17,712 bases of DNA from CAVTAE01 sp051649365 (GTDB lineage: Bacteria > Deinococcota > Deinococci > Deinococcales > Trueperaceae). This document shows positions 1 through 6,294 of this stretch, piece by piece. Every line of letters starts with the position of its first letter. Within the stretch, counting starts at the first letter, position 1. The notes beneath the pieces are model-generated. The model had not been told where the DNA came from and did no database searches. It was given only the letters and a program-made list of their open reading frames with translations. The stretch is taken from assembly GCA_051649365.1 (NCBI GenBank), contig JBOFGY010000213.1, forward strand, positions 1 through 17,712, in the 5' to 3' direction. A program made the translations under genes and the position numbers.

Positions 1-185
1 TTCTCACTATTTTTTGATGACGGCACGCCGATGATATTTTTGAGTTCACCCGCTCCCAGTTTTTCACCAAGTGCTGCGATAAAATAGGTCGCCGTGCTGC
101 CTGAACCAAGCCCGATGGTCATGCCGCTCTTGACATGCCTTAAGGCTTGTAGGGCAGCTTGTTTTTTTAGAAGTTCGATGTTCAC
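1..185 (-). CDS. rpiA: ribose-5-phosphate isomerase A, N-terminal part (runs off the left edge)
   Basis: Partial gene; only the first 61 codons are in the window. The reverse strand from a GTG at 185 reads MNIELLKKQAALQALRHV, then the RpiA phosphate-binding loop GLGSGSTATYFI and GVPSS, close to the family pattern GxGTGSTA...SS. The enzyme interconverts ribose 5-phosphate and ribulose 5-phosphate in the non-oxidative pentose phosphate pathway in the cytoplasm. An in-frame TAA at 195-197 limits the start, and the GTG is the only start codon after it. There is no Shine-Dalgarno sequence; TAAGCT sits six bases before the GTG, which suggests a leaderless transcript. It lies downstream of bcp on the same strand, separated by 127 bases containing an inverted repeat. 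The family call is firm for the part seen; activity cannot be judged because the catalytic region is missing. Confidence 0.9.
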   Translation of the reverse strand, partial: MNIELLKKQAALQALRHVKSGMTIGLGSGSTATYFIAALGEKLGAGELKNIIGVPSSKNSE

Positions 186-191
186 ACGTAT

Positions 192-197
192 AGCTTA
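192..197 (-). promoter_or_regulatory. candidate -10 box of a leaderless rpiA promoter
   Basis: On the minus strand TAAGCT is followed by exactly six bases and the GTG start. The same arrangement (TAAGCT, six bases, GTG) occurs before nagA. No -35 box is obvious. The box overlaps the TAA stop that closes the rpiA frame upstream. Confidence 0.4.
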
Positions 198-234
198 ACA
201 ATTACCCAAGACGGAAGGAAAGGAGTTAGGGGTA

Positions 235-307
235 AGGAGTTGGGAGTTGGGGGAAACAAAAACCTAGTCCCTAAATTCCAGTTGCTAAATCCCAGGCCCC
301 AACTCCT
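235..307. repeat. intergenic inverted repeat between bcp and rpiA
   Basis: AGGAGTTGGG (235-244) is the exact reverse complement of CCCAACTCCT (298-307). A second overlapping register pairs 243-252 with 297-306. The left side is itself a run of GGAGTTRGG-like words (221-253). The loop is long, so this is more likely a repeat element than a clean terminator; the T-rich run after it lies in the direction opposite to the flanking genes. Confidence 0.5.
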
Positions 308-312
308 ATTTT

Positions 313-774
313 TTATTTTTGCAAAGAAAGAAGTGTTTCCCGCACAATCTCTGTATCCTTTTCCGCTTTCACGCTGTACCTTGCATCGGCAATCTTGCCC
401 TTGGGGTCAATAATAAACGTCGAGCGGATGATGCCCTCATATTCTTTGCCGTACATTTTTTTCGTGCCATAAGCACCGTAGGCTTTGGCGATTTTGTTGT
501 CTGTATCCGTGACGAGTGGAAAGGGAAGACTAAAGTCATTCTCGAATTTTTCGTGCGACGTTATGTCATCTGCGGAAACACCAATGACTTTGGCTTTCAT
601 GCCTGGTAGCGCATCACGGAAGTTGCAGGCTTGCGCAGTGCAGCCTGGTGTATTGTCTTTTGGGTAAAAGTACAAGACTGTCCACGAGCCCTCATAGTCT
701 TTGAGGTCGAGAGGGCCTTGGGTGGACTCGAGCTTAAATGTGGGGGCGTTGTCGCCCTGTTGAAGTTTGTTCAT
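313..774 (-). CDS. bcp: thioredoxin-dependent peroxiredoxin, BCP/PrxQ type
   Basis: A 153-residue protein, the usual length for the BCP/PrxQ family. It carries the thioredoxin-fold peroxiredoxin motif YPKDNTPGCTAQACNFRD with the peroxidatic Cys at 45 and a second Cys at 50, the spacing of two-cysteine BCP enzymes. The later RSTFIIDPKGKI strand is also typical. Such proteins reduce hydrogen peroxide and organic hydroperoxides in the cytoplasm, using thioredoxin as electron donor. The ATG at 774 has no Shine-Dalgarno; TACACT lies five bases upstream, again fitting a leaderless start. It sits between mutS2 (58 bases away) and rpiA, all on the minus strand, so read-through from mutS2 is possible but a private promoter is likely. 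Nothing is broken or missing. Confidence 0.95.
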   Translation of the reverse strand: MNKLQQGDNAPTFKLESTQGPLDLKDYEGSWTVLYFYPKDNTPGCTAQACNFRDALPGMKAKVIGVSADDITSHEKFENDFSLPFPLVTDTDNKIAKAYGAYGTKKMYGKEYEGIIRSTFIIDPKGKIADARYSVKAEKDTEIVRETLLSLQK

Positions 775-779
775 GGTTT

Positions 780-785
780 AGTGTA
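780..785 (-). promoter_or_regulatory. candidate -10 box of bcp (leaderless type)
   Basis: TACACT on the minus strand ends five bases before the bcp ATG, leaving no room for a ribosome binding site. It fits a TANNNT -10 element whose transcript starts at the initiation codon. The -35 region is not convincing. Confidence 0.35.
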
Positions 786-805
786 ACGCTGTAAGTGAAA
801 GGGTT

Positions 806-830
806 ATTTATCCGCAGATTACACAGATAA
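806..830. repeat. short hairpin-like word in the mutS2-bcp gap
   Basis: The 58-base gap holds TTATCCGCAGATTACACAGA followed by TAAAA. TTATC and GATAA can pair across a loop, and CAGAT occurs twice. It has the look of a dispersed intergenic word; as a terminator for mutS2 it would be weak. Confidence 0.25.
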
Positions 831-832
831 AA

Positions 833-3166
833 CTATCTTAAATAAGCCACCGTCACACCATGCCCGCCCTCATACGGCACTGCGTCTTCAAAGCGTTCCA
901 CGTTGCGGTCATTTTTGAGATAATTCCGAACTGCGTCGCGCAGGGTGCCTGTACCTTTGCCGTGCAAAATGCGAATCGGCGAGGTTTTGAGTGACTTGGC
1001 CTCGAGGACAAACTCCCGCACTTTTTCTAAACCCTCTTCAACACGTTCACCGCGTATGTTGAGTTCGCTCTTAAAACGTGAGGGCGCAGCAAAAGTGGAC
1101 ACTTTTGTCTTACCCGTTGCAGTATTGACAATAGGCTCTTTTTTGACAAGCCTTACACTGCGTTTCGGCACAGTGATTTTTAATAAACCAAGTTGCACCA
1201 CAACCTCATCGCCACGCAACTCTAAAATGGGGCCTTCAGCATTATAGTCTTCGACAAATACGGCTGCGCCAGGTTGCAGAGTGTTTTTAGGTTGTGTCAC
1301 AGACTGCGAAGGTTGTTTCGAGGTTGCCCCATTTTGTCTCGAGGTTGTTTGAGCGTTGCGGCGTAGTTGTTGCAATTCTTCGAGAGCCTTTGAACGCTCT
1401 TGCGGATTGCTAGTCGCAACGCGTTTTAACTCTTTTGCGCGTTGTAAGGTATCTTCTAAAAGTTCATCTGCTTTTTCGGCCGCTGCTGCGATGACATCGG
1501 CTTCTTTGCGGCGGAGCATGTCAATTTGTTGGCGTAAAACGTTGGCTTCTTTTTCTGCCTCGTCTCGAGCACGTTTTGCGGCTACAACTTCTTGCGAAAG
1601 TTTGACGCGCTGTTTTTCTAAGGTCTCGAGTAGGGATTCGAGCCTTTCGCCTTCTGGTCCCAAAATGTCGGATGCACGTTCTAAAAGTTCATGCGATAAA
1701 CCAATGTGTTCTGCAATCGAAAGCGCGTAACTTCTGCCAGGTTGACCGACGACGAGTTTGTAAGTGGGTTGCAGTTTCTCGACATCAAAACGCATTGCAG
1801 CGTTTTGGATGCCTGCGGTTTCAGAGGCAAACACTTTTAAGGGTGCAAGGTGCGTTGTAATGAGACCTCTTGCGCCGCTTTGCAAAACTCCCTCGAGAAT
1901 CGCTTGCGAAATTGCGGCCCCTTCACTGGGGTCAGTACCCGAGCCAAGCTCGTCAATTAAAATCAGCACACGCTCGTCGGCTGCGTCTACAATTGCTTTC
2001 AAGTTTTTTAAGTGACCCGCATAAGTTGAGAGACTAGCTTCAATAGATTGCTCATCGCCAATATCTACAAGCAGTGCTTCGACAAACGGTAGTGTTGGCG
2101 TGCGTTTATCACTTGCAGCAATAAGGAGACCGCTATGCGCCATAATCGTTGCGAGGCCAAGTGTTTTGAGTAGCACGGTTTTACCCCCTGCGTTTGGCCC
2201 AGTGATAATAAGTAAGCGGTGGTCTGCGTCGAGTGCAATCGTATTTGGCACGCAGTCTTTAATCAGTGGATGACGTGCTTCCTCGAGCTTTATATGTCCT
2301 TGTTCGCTAAAGCGCGGCTTAGCCAGTTTCCAATCATCGGCAAGCCTTGCACTGGCTGCAATCAAATCGAGTTGTCCGAGCGTGGCGAGAGTTTCATCTA
2401 AACCTTCTTCATAGGCAAGACGTTGTGAAAGTGCAATAAGAATACGGCGCACTTCATCGCGTTCTTCAAACTCGAGGAGTGCCAACTCGTTATTTAACGG
2501 TACGACGCTTTGTGGTTCGATAAACACCGTCGCACCAGAATCCGAACTATCAAGTGCAATACCAGGAACTTTAGACTGAAAACTCGCTACAATTGGAATC
2601 ACGTAGCGGTCACGCCGTTGAGTAATCACAGGGTCTTGCACGTACTCTGCATAAGTATTAAGGAGGCGCGTCAGTGCTTCACGAATGCGCCCACGCAACG
2701 GTGCCAAGCGGCGGCGAATATCACGGAGTTTAGGTGTCGCATCATCGCGCACACTGCTATCTAAGTCTAATTGCTCACGCACTAAACGCAGCGCACCGTC
2801 AAAACTTTTTAGCTCTTTGGCAAGTTCACCTAGTGCTGGCCGCTCTGAAGCGAGAATAGCGCGTTTAATCGTGCCGGCTGCGTCCATCGTGTAAGCAATT
2901 TGCAAAATATCGCTGCCGTCAATAAATTTACCTTCACGCACAGCTTCGATAAGGTATCGCACGTCATGGACACCACCAAGGGTAATGGCTGGCCCAGCGA
3001 GGGCTTCTTCAATGCGCTGCCACGAGGTTTCAATCTCCGTGCGGCTTAGGACTGGAGAAAGCCCCAAAGCGAGTTCCGTGCCGAGTCTCGAGGCTGTTCT
3101 CTCCGATAAAGCTGTACGTACGCGCTGAAAATCGAGTTTAGTTAAAGTACTAACACTTACGTTCAT
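833..3166 (-). CDS. mutS2: endonuclease MutS2 / ribosome-rescue ATPase
   Basis: A 777-residue protein of normal MutS2 length. Order of parts: N-terminal MutS core and lever region (1-300), ABC-type ATPase with Walker A GPNAGGKT at 323-330, signature region DEQSIEASLSTYAGHL at about 371-386, Walker B LILIDE at 401-406 and the STH-like TTHLAPLK switch near 439, a long charged coiled coil (about 505-605), a low-complexity Gln/Thr/Ser linker (606-630), a KOW-like patch, and a C-terminal Smr domain with HGKGTG at 735-740. MutS2 proteins suppress homologous recombination in some bacteria and split collided ribosomes in Bacillus. The Smr motif usually written LDLRG is LNIRG here (702-706), replacing the acidic residue. 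The start has no strong Shine-Dalgarno; a consensus TATAAT lies 11 bases upstream. It is probably the first gene of the minus-strand group mutS2-bcp-rpiA. Confidence 0.95.
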   Translation of the reverse strand: MNVSVSTLTKLDFQRVRTALSERTASRLGTELALGLSPVLSRTEIETSWQRIEEALAGPAITLGGVHDVRYLIEAVREGKFIDGSDILQIAYTMDAAGTIKRAILASERPALGELAKELKSFDGALRLVREQLDLDSSVRDDATPKLRDIRRRLAPLRGRIREALTRLLNTYAEYVQDPVITQRRDRYVIPIVASFQSKVPGIALDSSDSGATVFIEPQSVVPLNNELALLEFEERDEVRRILIALSQRLAYEEGLDETLATLGQLDLIAASARLADDWKLAKPRFSEQGHIKLEEARHPLIKDCVPNTIALDADHRLLIITGPNAGGKTVLLKTLGLATIMAHSGLLIAASDKRTPTLPFVEALLVDIGDEQSIEASLSTYAGHLKNLKAIVDAADERVLILIDELGSGTDPSEGAAISQAILEGVLQSGARGLITTHLAPLKVFASETAGIQNAAMRFDVEKLQPTYKLVVGQPGRSYALSIAEHIGLSHELLERASDILGPEGERLESLLETLEKQRVKLSQEVVAAKRARDEAEKEANVLRQQIDMLRRKEADVIAAAAEKADELLEDTLQRAKELKRVATSNPQERSKALEELQQLRRNAQTTSRQNGATSKQPSQSVTQPKNTLQPGAAVFVEDYNAEGPILELRGDEVVVQLGLLKITVPKRSVRLVKKEPIVNTATGKTKVSTFAAPSRFKSELNIRGERVEEGLEKVREFVLEAKSLKTSPIRILHGKGTGTLRDAVRNYLKNDRNVERFEDAVPYEGGHGVTVAYLR

Positions 3167-3177
3167 TCCAAACGAAG

Positions 3178-3183
3178 ATTATA
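3178..3183 (-). promoter_or_regulatory. mutS2 -10 box (TATAAT)
   Basis: Minus-strand TATAAT ends 11 bases before the mutS2 ATG, so the untranslated leader would be only a few bases. TTCAAA 19 bases further upstream is a poor -35 match. The short leader agrees with the leaderless pattern of neighbouring genes. Confidence 0.5.
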
Positions 3184-3240
3184 CGACGGGAAAGGCTAAT
3201 TTTTTGAACGAAACGTTACAGCGAATGCAAAATCAGAAGG

Positions 3241-3262
3241 GAGGAGGGAGAATGTAGAAGAG
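3241..3262 (+). repeat. purine-rich intergenic word repeat, copy 1
   Basis: GAGGAGGGAGAATGTAGAAG and its flank share AGGAGGGAGAAT and GAGAATGTAGAAGA with the reverse strand of 12080-12119. In that copy the two words are separated by a short extra CGAGAAT-like insert. The two therefore look like members of one dispersed repeat family. Confidence 0.55.
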
Positions 3263-3296
3263 AGAAGCTGAGAAGCTCTTCACCCCTAAAATGTTG

Positions 3297-3320
3297 AACT
3301 GCTAACTTGCTAAACTGCTA
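3297..3320 (+). repeat. three tandem 8-base units
   Basis: AACTGCTA, ACTTGCTA and AACTGCTA follow one another without a gap. Units one and three are identical and the middle one has two changes. Function unknown. Confidence 0.6.
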
Positions 3321-3420
3321 CCCTTGATGAGGAAATGATGATAAGCGTTAAACATTAACTCAGCGAAACCCAGCGGAAATCTCAGGTTAGAATCGTATGT
3401 CTAAAGTAGGTGCACAGTTG

Positions 3421-3440
3421 TAGGGCAGCAACTCGCCCTA
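3421..3440. promoter_or_regulatory. TAGGGC-N8-GCCCTA inverted repeat upstream of the secreted-protein gene
   Basis: Perfect 6-base arms with an 8-base spacer, 49 bases before the start codon. It could be an operator or a hairpin in the 5' leader. It directly precedes the GTTGCATCTACT direct repeats. Confidence 0.4.
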
Positions 3441-3442
3441 TA

Positions 3443-3471
3443 GTTGCATCTACTTACTGGTTGCATCTACT
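3443..3471 (+). repeat. direct repeat GTTGCATCTACT x2, 17-base period
   Basis: Exact 12-base copies at 3443-3454 and 3460-3471, ending five bases before the GGAGG ribosome binding site. The position suggests a leader or operator element controlling the downstream gene. A simple duplication is the alternative. Confidence 0.6.
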
Positions 3472-3488
3472 ACATGGAGGATAATTTT

Positions 3489-4043
3489 ATGAAAAGATTT
3501 ATCGTGCTACTTACTTTGTTGTGCTTTACTTTAGCCTTTGCTCAAGATAAGACCCAAACACAAGACGCGACTCAAAATCAAACCACCACCCAAGACAACG
3601 CTAAAGTTACAGAAACAACAGAGACAGAACTTTCCGAGGACGCTTTTGATTTCGTGCAGTTAAGTGAGGAGTTTGAGACGATTTCTACCGAAACGTATTA
3701 TCTCGCAACAGTAGAAAATAGCGGTGTGGATGGCTACGTGCAAATTTCTGAAGTGATTGAAGGCGGCACAAAACTTATTGTGAGTATGAACAACACCTTG
3801 TCCGATTACCGTTATGGCACTGTACTCTATGAGGGTGACTGTGGCCCAGACCGCCCCGAAGTGTTGCGTCTTGGCGACATTAATAACTCGAGCGGCGACC
3901 CCAACACGAGCATCACGCAGAGTGAGCTTAGTTTTCAAGACCTAACGACAGGCGACTATTTTATGTATGTGTTTGCGGGTGAACCAGGCACACAGATTTT
4001 AGCTTGTGGTGAAGTTGGTGAAGGCGCAAATCGGATGCAGTAA
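3489..4043 (+). CDS. small secreted acidic protein, possibly CHRD-like
   Basis: A 184-residue protein. I place the start at ATG 3489 because GGAGG at 3476-3480 is eight bases upstream; the longer frame from 3444 has no ribosome binding site and would hide the signal peptide. Residues 1-19 (MKRFIVLLTLLCFTLAFAQ) are a clear Sec signal peptide with an AFA cleavage site. A Gln/Thr/Asp-rich low-complexity linker follows to about residue 50, then a mostly beta-strand domain with two Cys residues (YEGDCGPDRP and ILACGEVG) that could form a disulphide. The pattern VQISEVIEGGTKLIVSM ... LTTGDYFMYVFAG ... ACGE resembles small secreted domains of the CHRD/SOD-like sort; that is a guess from pattern only. 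No catalytic residues can be named. It acts outside the cytoplasm. A long hairpin follows the stop. Confidence 0.75.
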   Translation: MKRFIVLLTLLCFTLAFAQDKTQTQDATQNQTTTQDNAKVTETTETELSEDAFDFVQLSEEFETISTETYYLATVENSGVDGYVQISEVIEGGTKLIVSMNNTLSDYRYGTVLYEGDCGPDRPEVLRLGDINNSSGDPNTSITQSELSFQDLTTGDYFMYVFAGEPGTQILACGEVGEGANRMQ

Positions 4044-4046
4044 AGA

Positions 4047-4102
4047 GCAAGTTGAAGGTTCAAGATTGAAAATTCAAAACCAATCTTGAATCTTTAACTT
4101 CC
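4047..4102. repeat. long intergenic hairpin (22-base arms, 12-base loop)
   Basis: Arms 4047-4068 and 4081-4102 pair at 19 Watson-Crick positions plus two G-T wobbles and one mismatch. It starts four bases after the secreted-protein stop. The right arm also contains the stop codon (4094-4096) of the degraded ABC ATPase on the other strand, so it sits between two convergent reading frames. It may act as a bidirectional terminator, although neither side has a good T-run. Confidence 0.65.
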
Positions 4103-4267
4103 AATTTTCACTTGCTGTCCTGTATCACGAAAAACCTTGCCATCTTTCAGTGTCACTTCCTGCTTGGCCGTGGCAGCAATGTTTAGGTCGTGGGTGACCA
4201 TAACAATGCTCATGCCATCCTTGTAAAGCGATTGCAGGATTTCTAGGATAGCCTCACCCGCCTCCGT
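4094..4267 (-). pseudogene. ABC transporter ATPase, C-terminal remnant (LolD/MacB type)
   Basis: The reverse strand encodes TEAGEAILEILQSLYKDG, then SIVMVTHDLNIAATAKQEVT and LKDGKVFRDTG before a TAA. This is the end of an ABC ATPase: the H-loop histidine in VTHD and the closing 'DGK' strand are plain. Walker A, the signature motif and Walker B are absent, and an in-frame TGA lies a few codons upstream of 4267, so only about 56 codons survive. It lies downstream of the damaged permease on the same strand, so the two are probably remains of one MacB-type exporter operon. Not expected to be functional. Confidence 0.8.
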
Positions 4268-4433
4268 TATGTTTATCGGTCATTGTTTCACCCAGCTCGA
4301 GCTTTTATCTACTCCAACATAGAGTGTAGGCATGTAGGATAAAAATGCATATGGCAGAATGGTTACGCAACAGCAGAAAAAAGATGATAAGTAATAGGTA
4401 ACCGCGAACAAAATGGAATGACCTGACCACACT
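4268..4433. other. decayed spacer between the ABC ATPase and permease remnants
   Basis: No readable coding frame. It holds one CTCGAG site (4296-4301) and short words such as ATGTAGGAT and GGCAGAATGG that resemble the intergenic repeat words elsewhere in the window. It probably marks the deletion that removed most of the ATPase gene. Confidence 0.4.
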
Positions 4434-5415
4434 TCATGTTCCCTTCAAGGCTTCTACAACTTTGATGCTCGAGGCCCTAAGTGCAGGAAAACCCCCAAGT
4501 ATCATGCTGAGGAAAAGCGTGAGCGCAAAAACGATTAGGGCTGCCAAGGGTTGCCAGCGCGAACGGATGTTCCAAAAAAGTGAGCCGCCAACTCCCTGAA
4601 CTAAAAAAGGAATAATCATAGCGGATAACACCACACCATAGAGTCCACCAAGTCCAGCAATGAGTGTGACCTCGAGCGTCATCTCGCGGGTGATTCTACT
4701 TTTGCTTGCACCAAGCACGCGTTTGATGCCTGTGTCACGTTCGCGCTCGAGCGCGTCCACGAGCATAATCGAGAAAATTCCAATCAAACCGACGATTAAA
4801 GCAACGATTCCAAAAAGTCCAAGTGCTGCGTGCAAAGGCTGTAAGTTAGTCTCTGGCTGCATCATTATTTTCGGGATTTTCGACGGCAAATCTAAGTTCA
4901 CTCGGTTCGCCGTTACTTCAAGGTGATGGTGTGTAGAGAACAAGTGAATTGGCTTCTTCGGTGAAATCCTGTTTGGGTTTTTCTAAAATACCGAGAACAG
5001 TATAGGAATTTTCTCCTGTCCTGTCCATTAACGTAATGTCTTGCCCGACGATGGATTCCTCGAGGTCAAGCTGTTCTAAAGCTCTGGTAGACAAAACAAT
5101 AACTTTGCGCTCTTCAGCGAAATCGGTTTCATTTGGCAAGCTACCTTCACTTACTTTGAGTTTCACAGCTTTCATAAAATCTATTGTTGCCGAGTTGACA
5201 TTTATACTAATCTCACCATCAGCGGTTATTTTAGAAAAACCTGTTCATTCACTTACATAAGCATAGTCAAGGAGTGGTGCAGCTTCTTTGGCTTTAGTTA
5301 AATCGTCCATACTCAACACAACTTTTTCATCTGTGGCAAGTCCGACTTCGCGTACAGGGATAGGTTTACCACCCTCGTAAAAAGCACTCCAGTCGTTCTT
5401 TTTGAAAACGAGTAT
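4434..5415 (-). pseudogene. MacB/FtsX-type ABC permease, broken by a stop and a frameshift
   Basis: Reading the minus strand from 5415, the frame gives RRILVFKKNDWSAFYEGGKP and a MacB-like periplasmic domain. It hits an in-frame TGA at 5245-5247 (context AYVSE*TGFSK, where Trp would fit) and reads on through MKAVKLKVSEGSLPN to LVLYTPSP. A one-base shift near 4918-4943 then moves into EVTANRVNLDLP and the C-terminal FtsX domain. That domain has three hydrophobic spans (around LGLFGIVALIVGLIGIF, LIAGLGGLYGVVLSAMI and ALIVFALTLFLSMILGG) and the family tail FPALRASSIKVVEALKG. The N-terminal transmembrane segment and start are missing; upstream sequence is intergenic repeat. Such permeases export lipoproteins, peptides or drugs. 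Two independent lesions plus truncation make loss of function near certain. Confidence 0.85.
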
Positions 5416-5433
5416 ACGACGGAAGGCAGAAGG

Positions 5434-5451
5434 GCAGAATGTAGGAGGGAG
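5434..5451 (+). repeat. 18-base word GCAGAATGTAGGAGGGAG, copy 2 of the intergenic repeat family
   Basis: Exact match, in opposite orientation, to 12099-12116. It sits at the truncated upstream end of the permease pseudogene inside a purine-rich tract (5420-5480) rich in GAAGG and AAAGG words. Downstream pyrimidine words (5481-5520, including TTTTTGCTTTTTGCTTT) can partly pair with it. Confidence 0.65.
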
Positions 5452-5571
5452 GTTAAAGGCGAAAGGTAGAAAGTGGAAAGCTAACCTTCTCTTATTAACT
5501 TTTTGCTTTTTGCTTTAACCCTTTGTAAAATTACACCTTTTCTCGAGCCTCTTCTTTTGGTTAAATCTGCC

Positions 5572-6051
5572 ATGACTTTCAAAGACCGTATCTTCCAAAT
5601 CATCGTTGGGTTATTTATTGAGGGCCCAGCCAAGCGGCAGGGGCTAAAGAAACTAACAGAAAATCTGCAAACTTCAGGTGATAAAGTGCAGTCGCGTTTA
5701 GAAAAGGTAGGCTCGAGTGATAAAAACGTTATTGGTGATAAAAACAGGGCGCAACTGCGTCATATCATTGCTATAGAACGCTGGGGACAACGTCGTATCA
5801 AGGTTGCCCTTGGTGAACCTTTCTTACAAGACGAGAACCATGCCTATAAACCTGATGTAACTACGACGTGGGCAGAATTAAAAGAGCTATTTAGAACAAC
5901 GCGAGCTGAGACGCTCGAGCTAACAAACAAGTTACAAACAAAAGACGCGACCCAGACAGTGCTGCATAATCAGTTTGGTTCGCTCAGTGTTTTGGGTTGG
6001 CTCAGATATTTAGATACCCATGCGAAGAATGAGAGTAGGGGAGTACGTTAG
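5572..6051 (+). CDS. DinB-like four-helix-bundle protein
   Basis: A 159-residue protein from ATG 5572. I prefer this start because the upstream in-frame residues have no family character, TTAAAT lies five bases before it, and it gives the typical DinB length. Features are an N-terminal helix with IEGPAKRQGLKKLTENL, LRHIIAIERWGQRRI with the first conserved histidine, a WAELKELFRTTRAETLELT helix, and the end motif GWLRYLDTHAKNES with a late histidine. DinB-fold proteins are cytoplasmic, often bind a divalent metal through histidines, and include mycothiol- or bacillithiol-dependent transferases as well as many of unknown function; Deinococci carry many. The substrate cannot be named. It stands alone on the plus strand after the decayed transporter and is followed by a hairpin. 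Confidence 0.7.
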   Translation: MTFKDRIFQIIVGLFIEGPAKRQGLKKLTENLQTSGDKVQSRLEKVGSSDKNVIGDKNRAQLRHIIAIERWGQRRIKVALGEPFLQDENHAYKPDVTTTWAELKELFRTTRAETLELTNKLQTKDATQTVLHNQFGSLSVLGWLRYLDTHAKNESRGVR

Positions 6052-6089
6052 GGAGGTTTGCTTGAGGTTTTCTTGTTTGTAATGACAAG

Positions 6090-6128
6090 GCAAAAAGCTT
6101 GAACCCTTTTCGGTTGTTTGCTTTTTGC
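6090..6128 (+). terminator. stacked hairpin after the dinB-like gene, possible terminator
   Basis: GCAAAAAGC (6090-6098) pairs perfectly with GCTTTTTGC (6120-6128). Inside it AACC (6102-6105) pairs with GGTT (6112-6115). It lies 38 bases after the stop codon. The T-run is inside the stem rather than after it, so termination efficiency is uncertain. Confidence 0.5.
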
Positions 6129-6200
6129 TCTATAGTTATTTGAAAACAGCACTCACTCTAAAAATGGCTTCAATAAACTTTCGCTACCACTTATTCTCAA

Positions 6201-6206
6201 TATAAT
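6201..6206 (+). promoter_or_regulatory. TATAAT -10 box for the lipoprotein gene
   Basis: Consensus -10 hexamer 88 bases before the ATG at 6295. TTTCGC 16 bases upstream is the best, weak, -35. The implied leader is about 80 bases. Confidence 0.4.
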
Positions 6207-6294
6207 ACCACTTACGCTTTGATGAAAATACTAGATGATTTCCTTTGATTATGTTGTTAAAGCAATACCTGGGCAACGGAGCAAAGGAGAAAGT

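Larger units (their letters stand above)
3167..3488. other. 322-base divergent intergenic region between mutS2 and a secreted-protein gene
   Basis: Contains the mutS2 promoter at its left end, a purine-rich word repeat (3241-3262), GAAGAG/CTCTTC arms able to form a small hairpin (3257-3281), a triple 8-base tandem repeat (3297-3320), a TAGGGC/GCCCTA inverted repeat (3421-3440) and a 17-base-phased direct repeat (3443-3471) just before the Shine-Dalgarno. I see no open frame with coding character. Confidence 0.6.
6052..6294. other. 243-base gap before the glycosidase lipoprotein gene
   Basis: Contains the 6090-6128 hairpin, a TATAAT box at 6201-6206 and the Shine-Dalgarno AAGGAG at 6284-6289. 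I see no other gene. An in-frame ATG at 6235 lacks a ribosome binding site and would bury the lipoprotein signal. Confidence 0.5.

Noticed and set aside
235..320. Intrinsic terminator facing plus strand (stem then T-rich run at 308-320)
   Set aside because: The loop is over 50 bases, no plus-strand gene precedes it, and the T-run is within the end of bcp.
945..2894. Several plus-strand open frames across mutS2
   Set aside because: They are antisense shadows of a well-conserved gene, with Ser/Arg/Cys-rich translations and no ribosome binding sites.
3444..3488. Longer start for the secreted protein (frame open from 3444)
   Set aside because: It lacks a ribosome binding site, runs through the direct repeats and would hide the signal peptide; the start at 3489 has GGAGG at good spacing.
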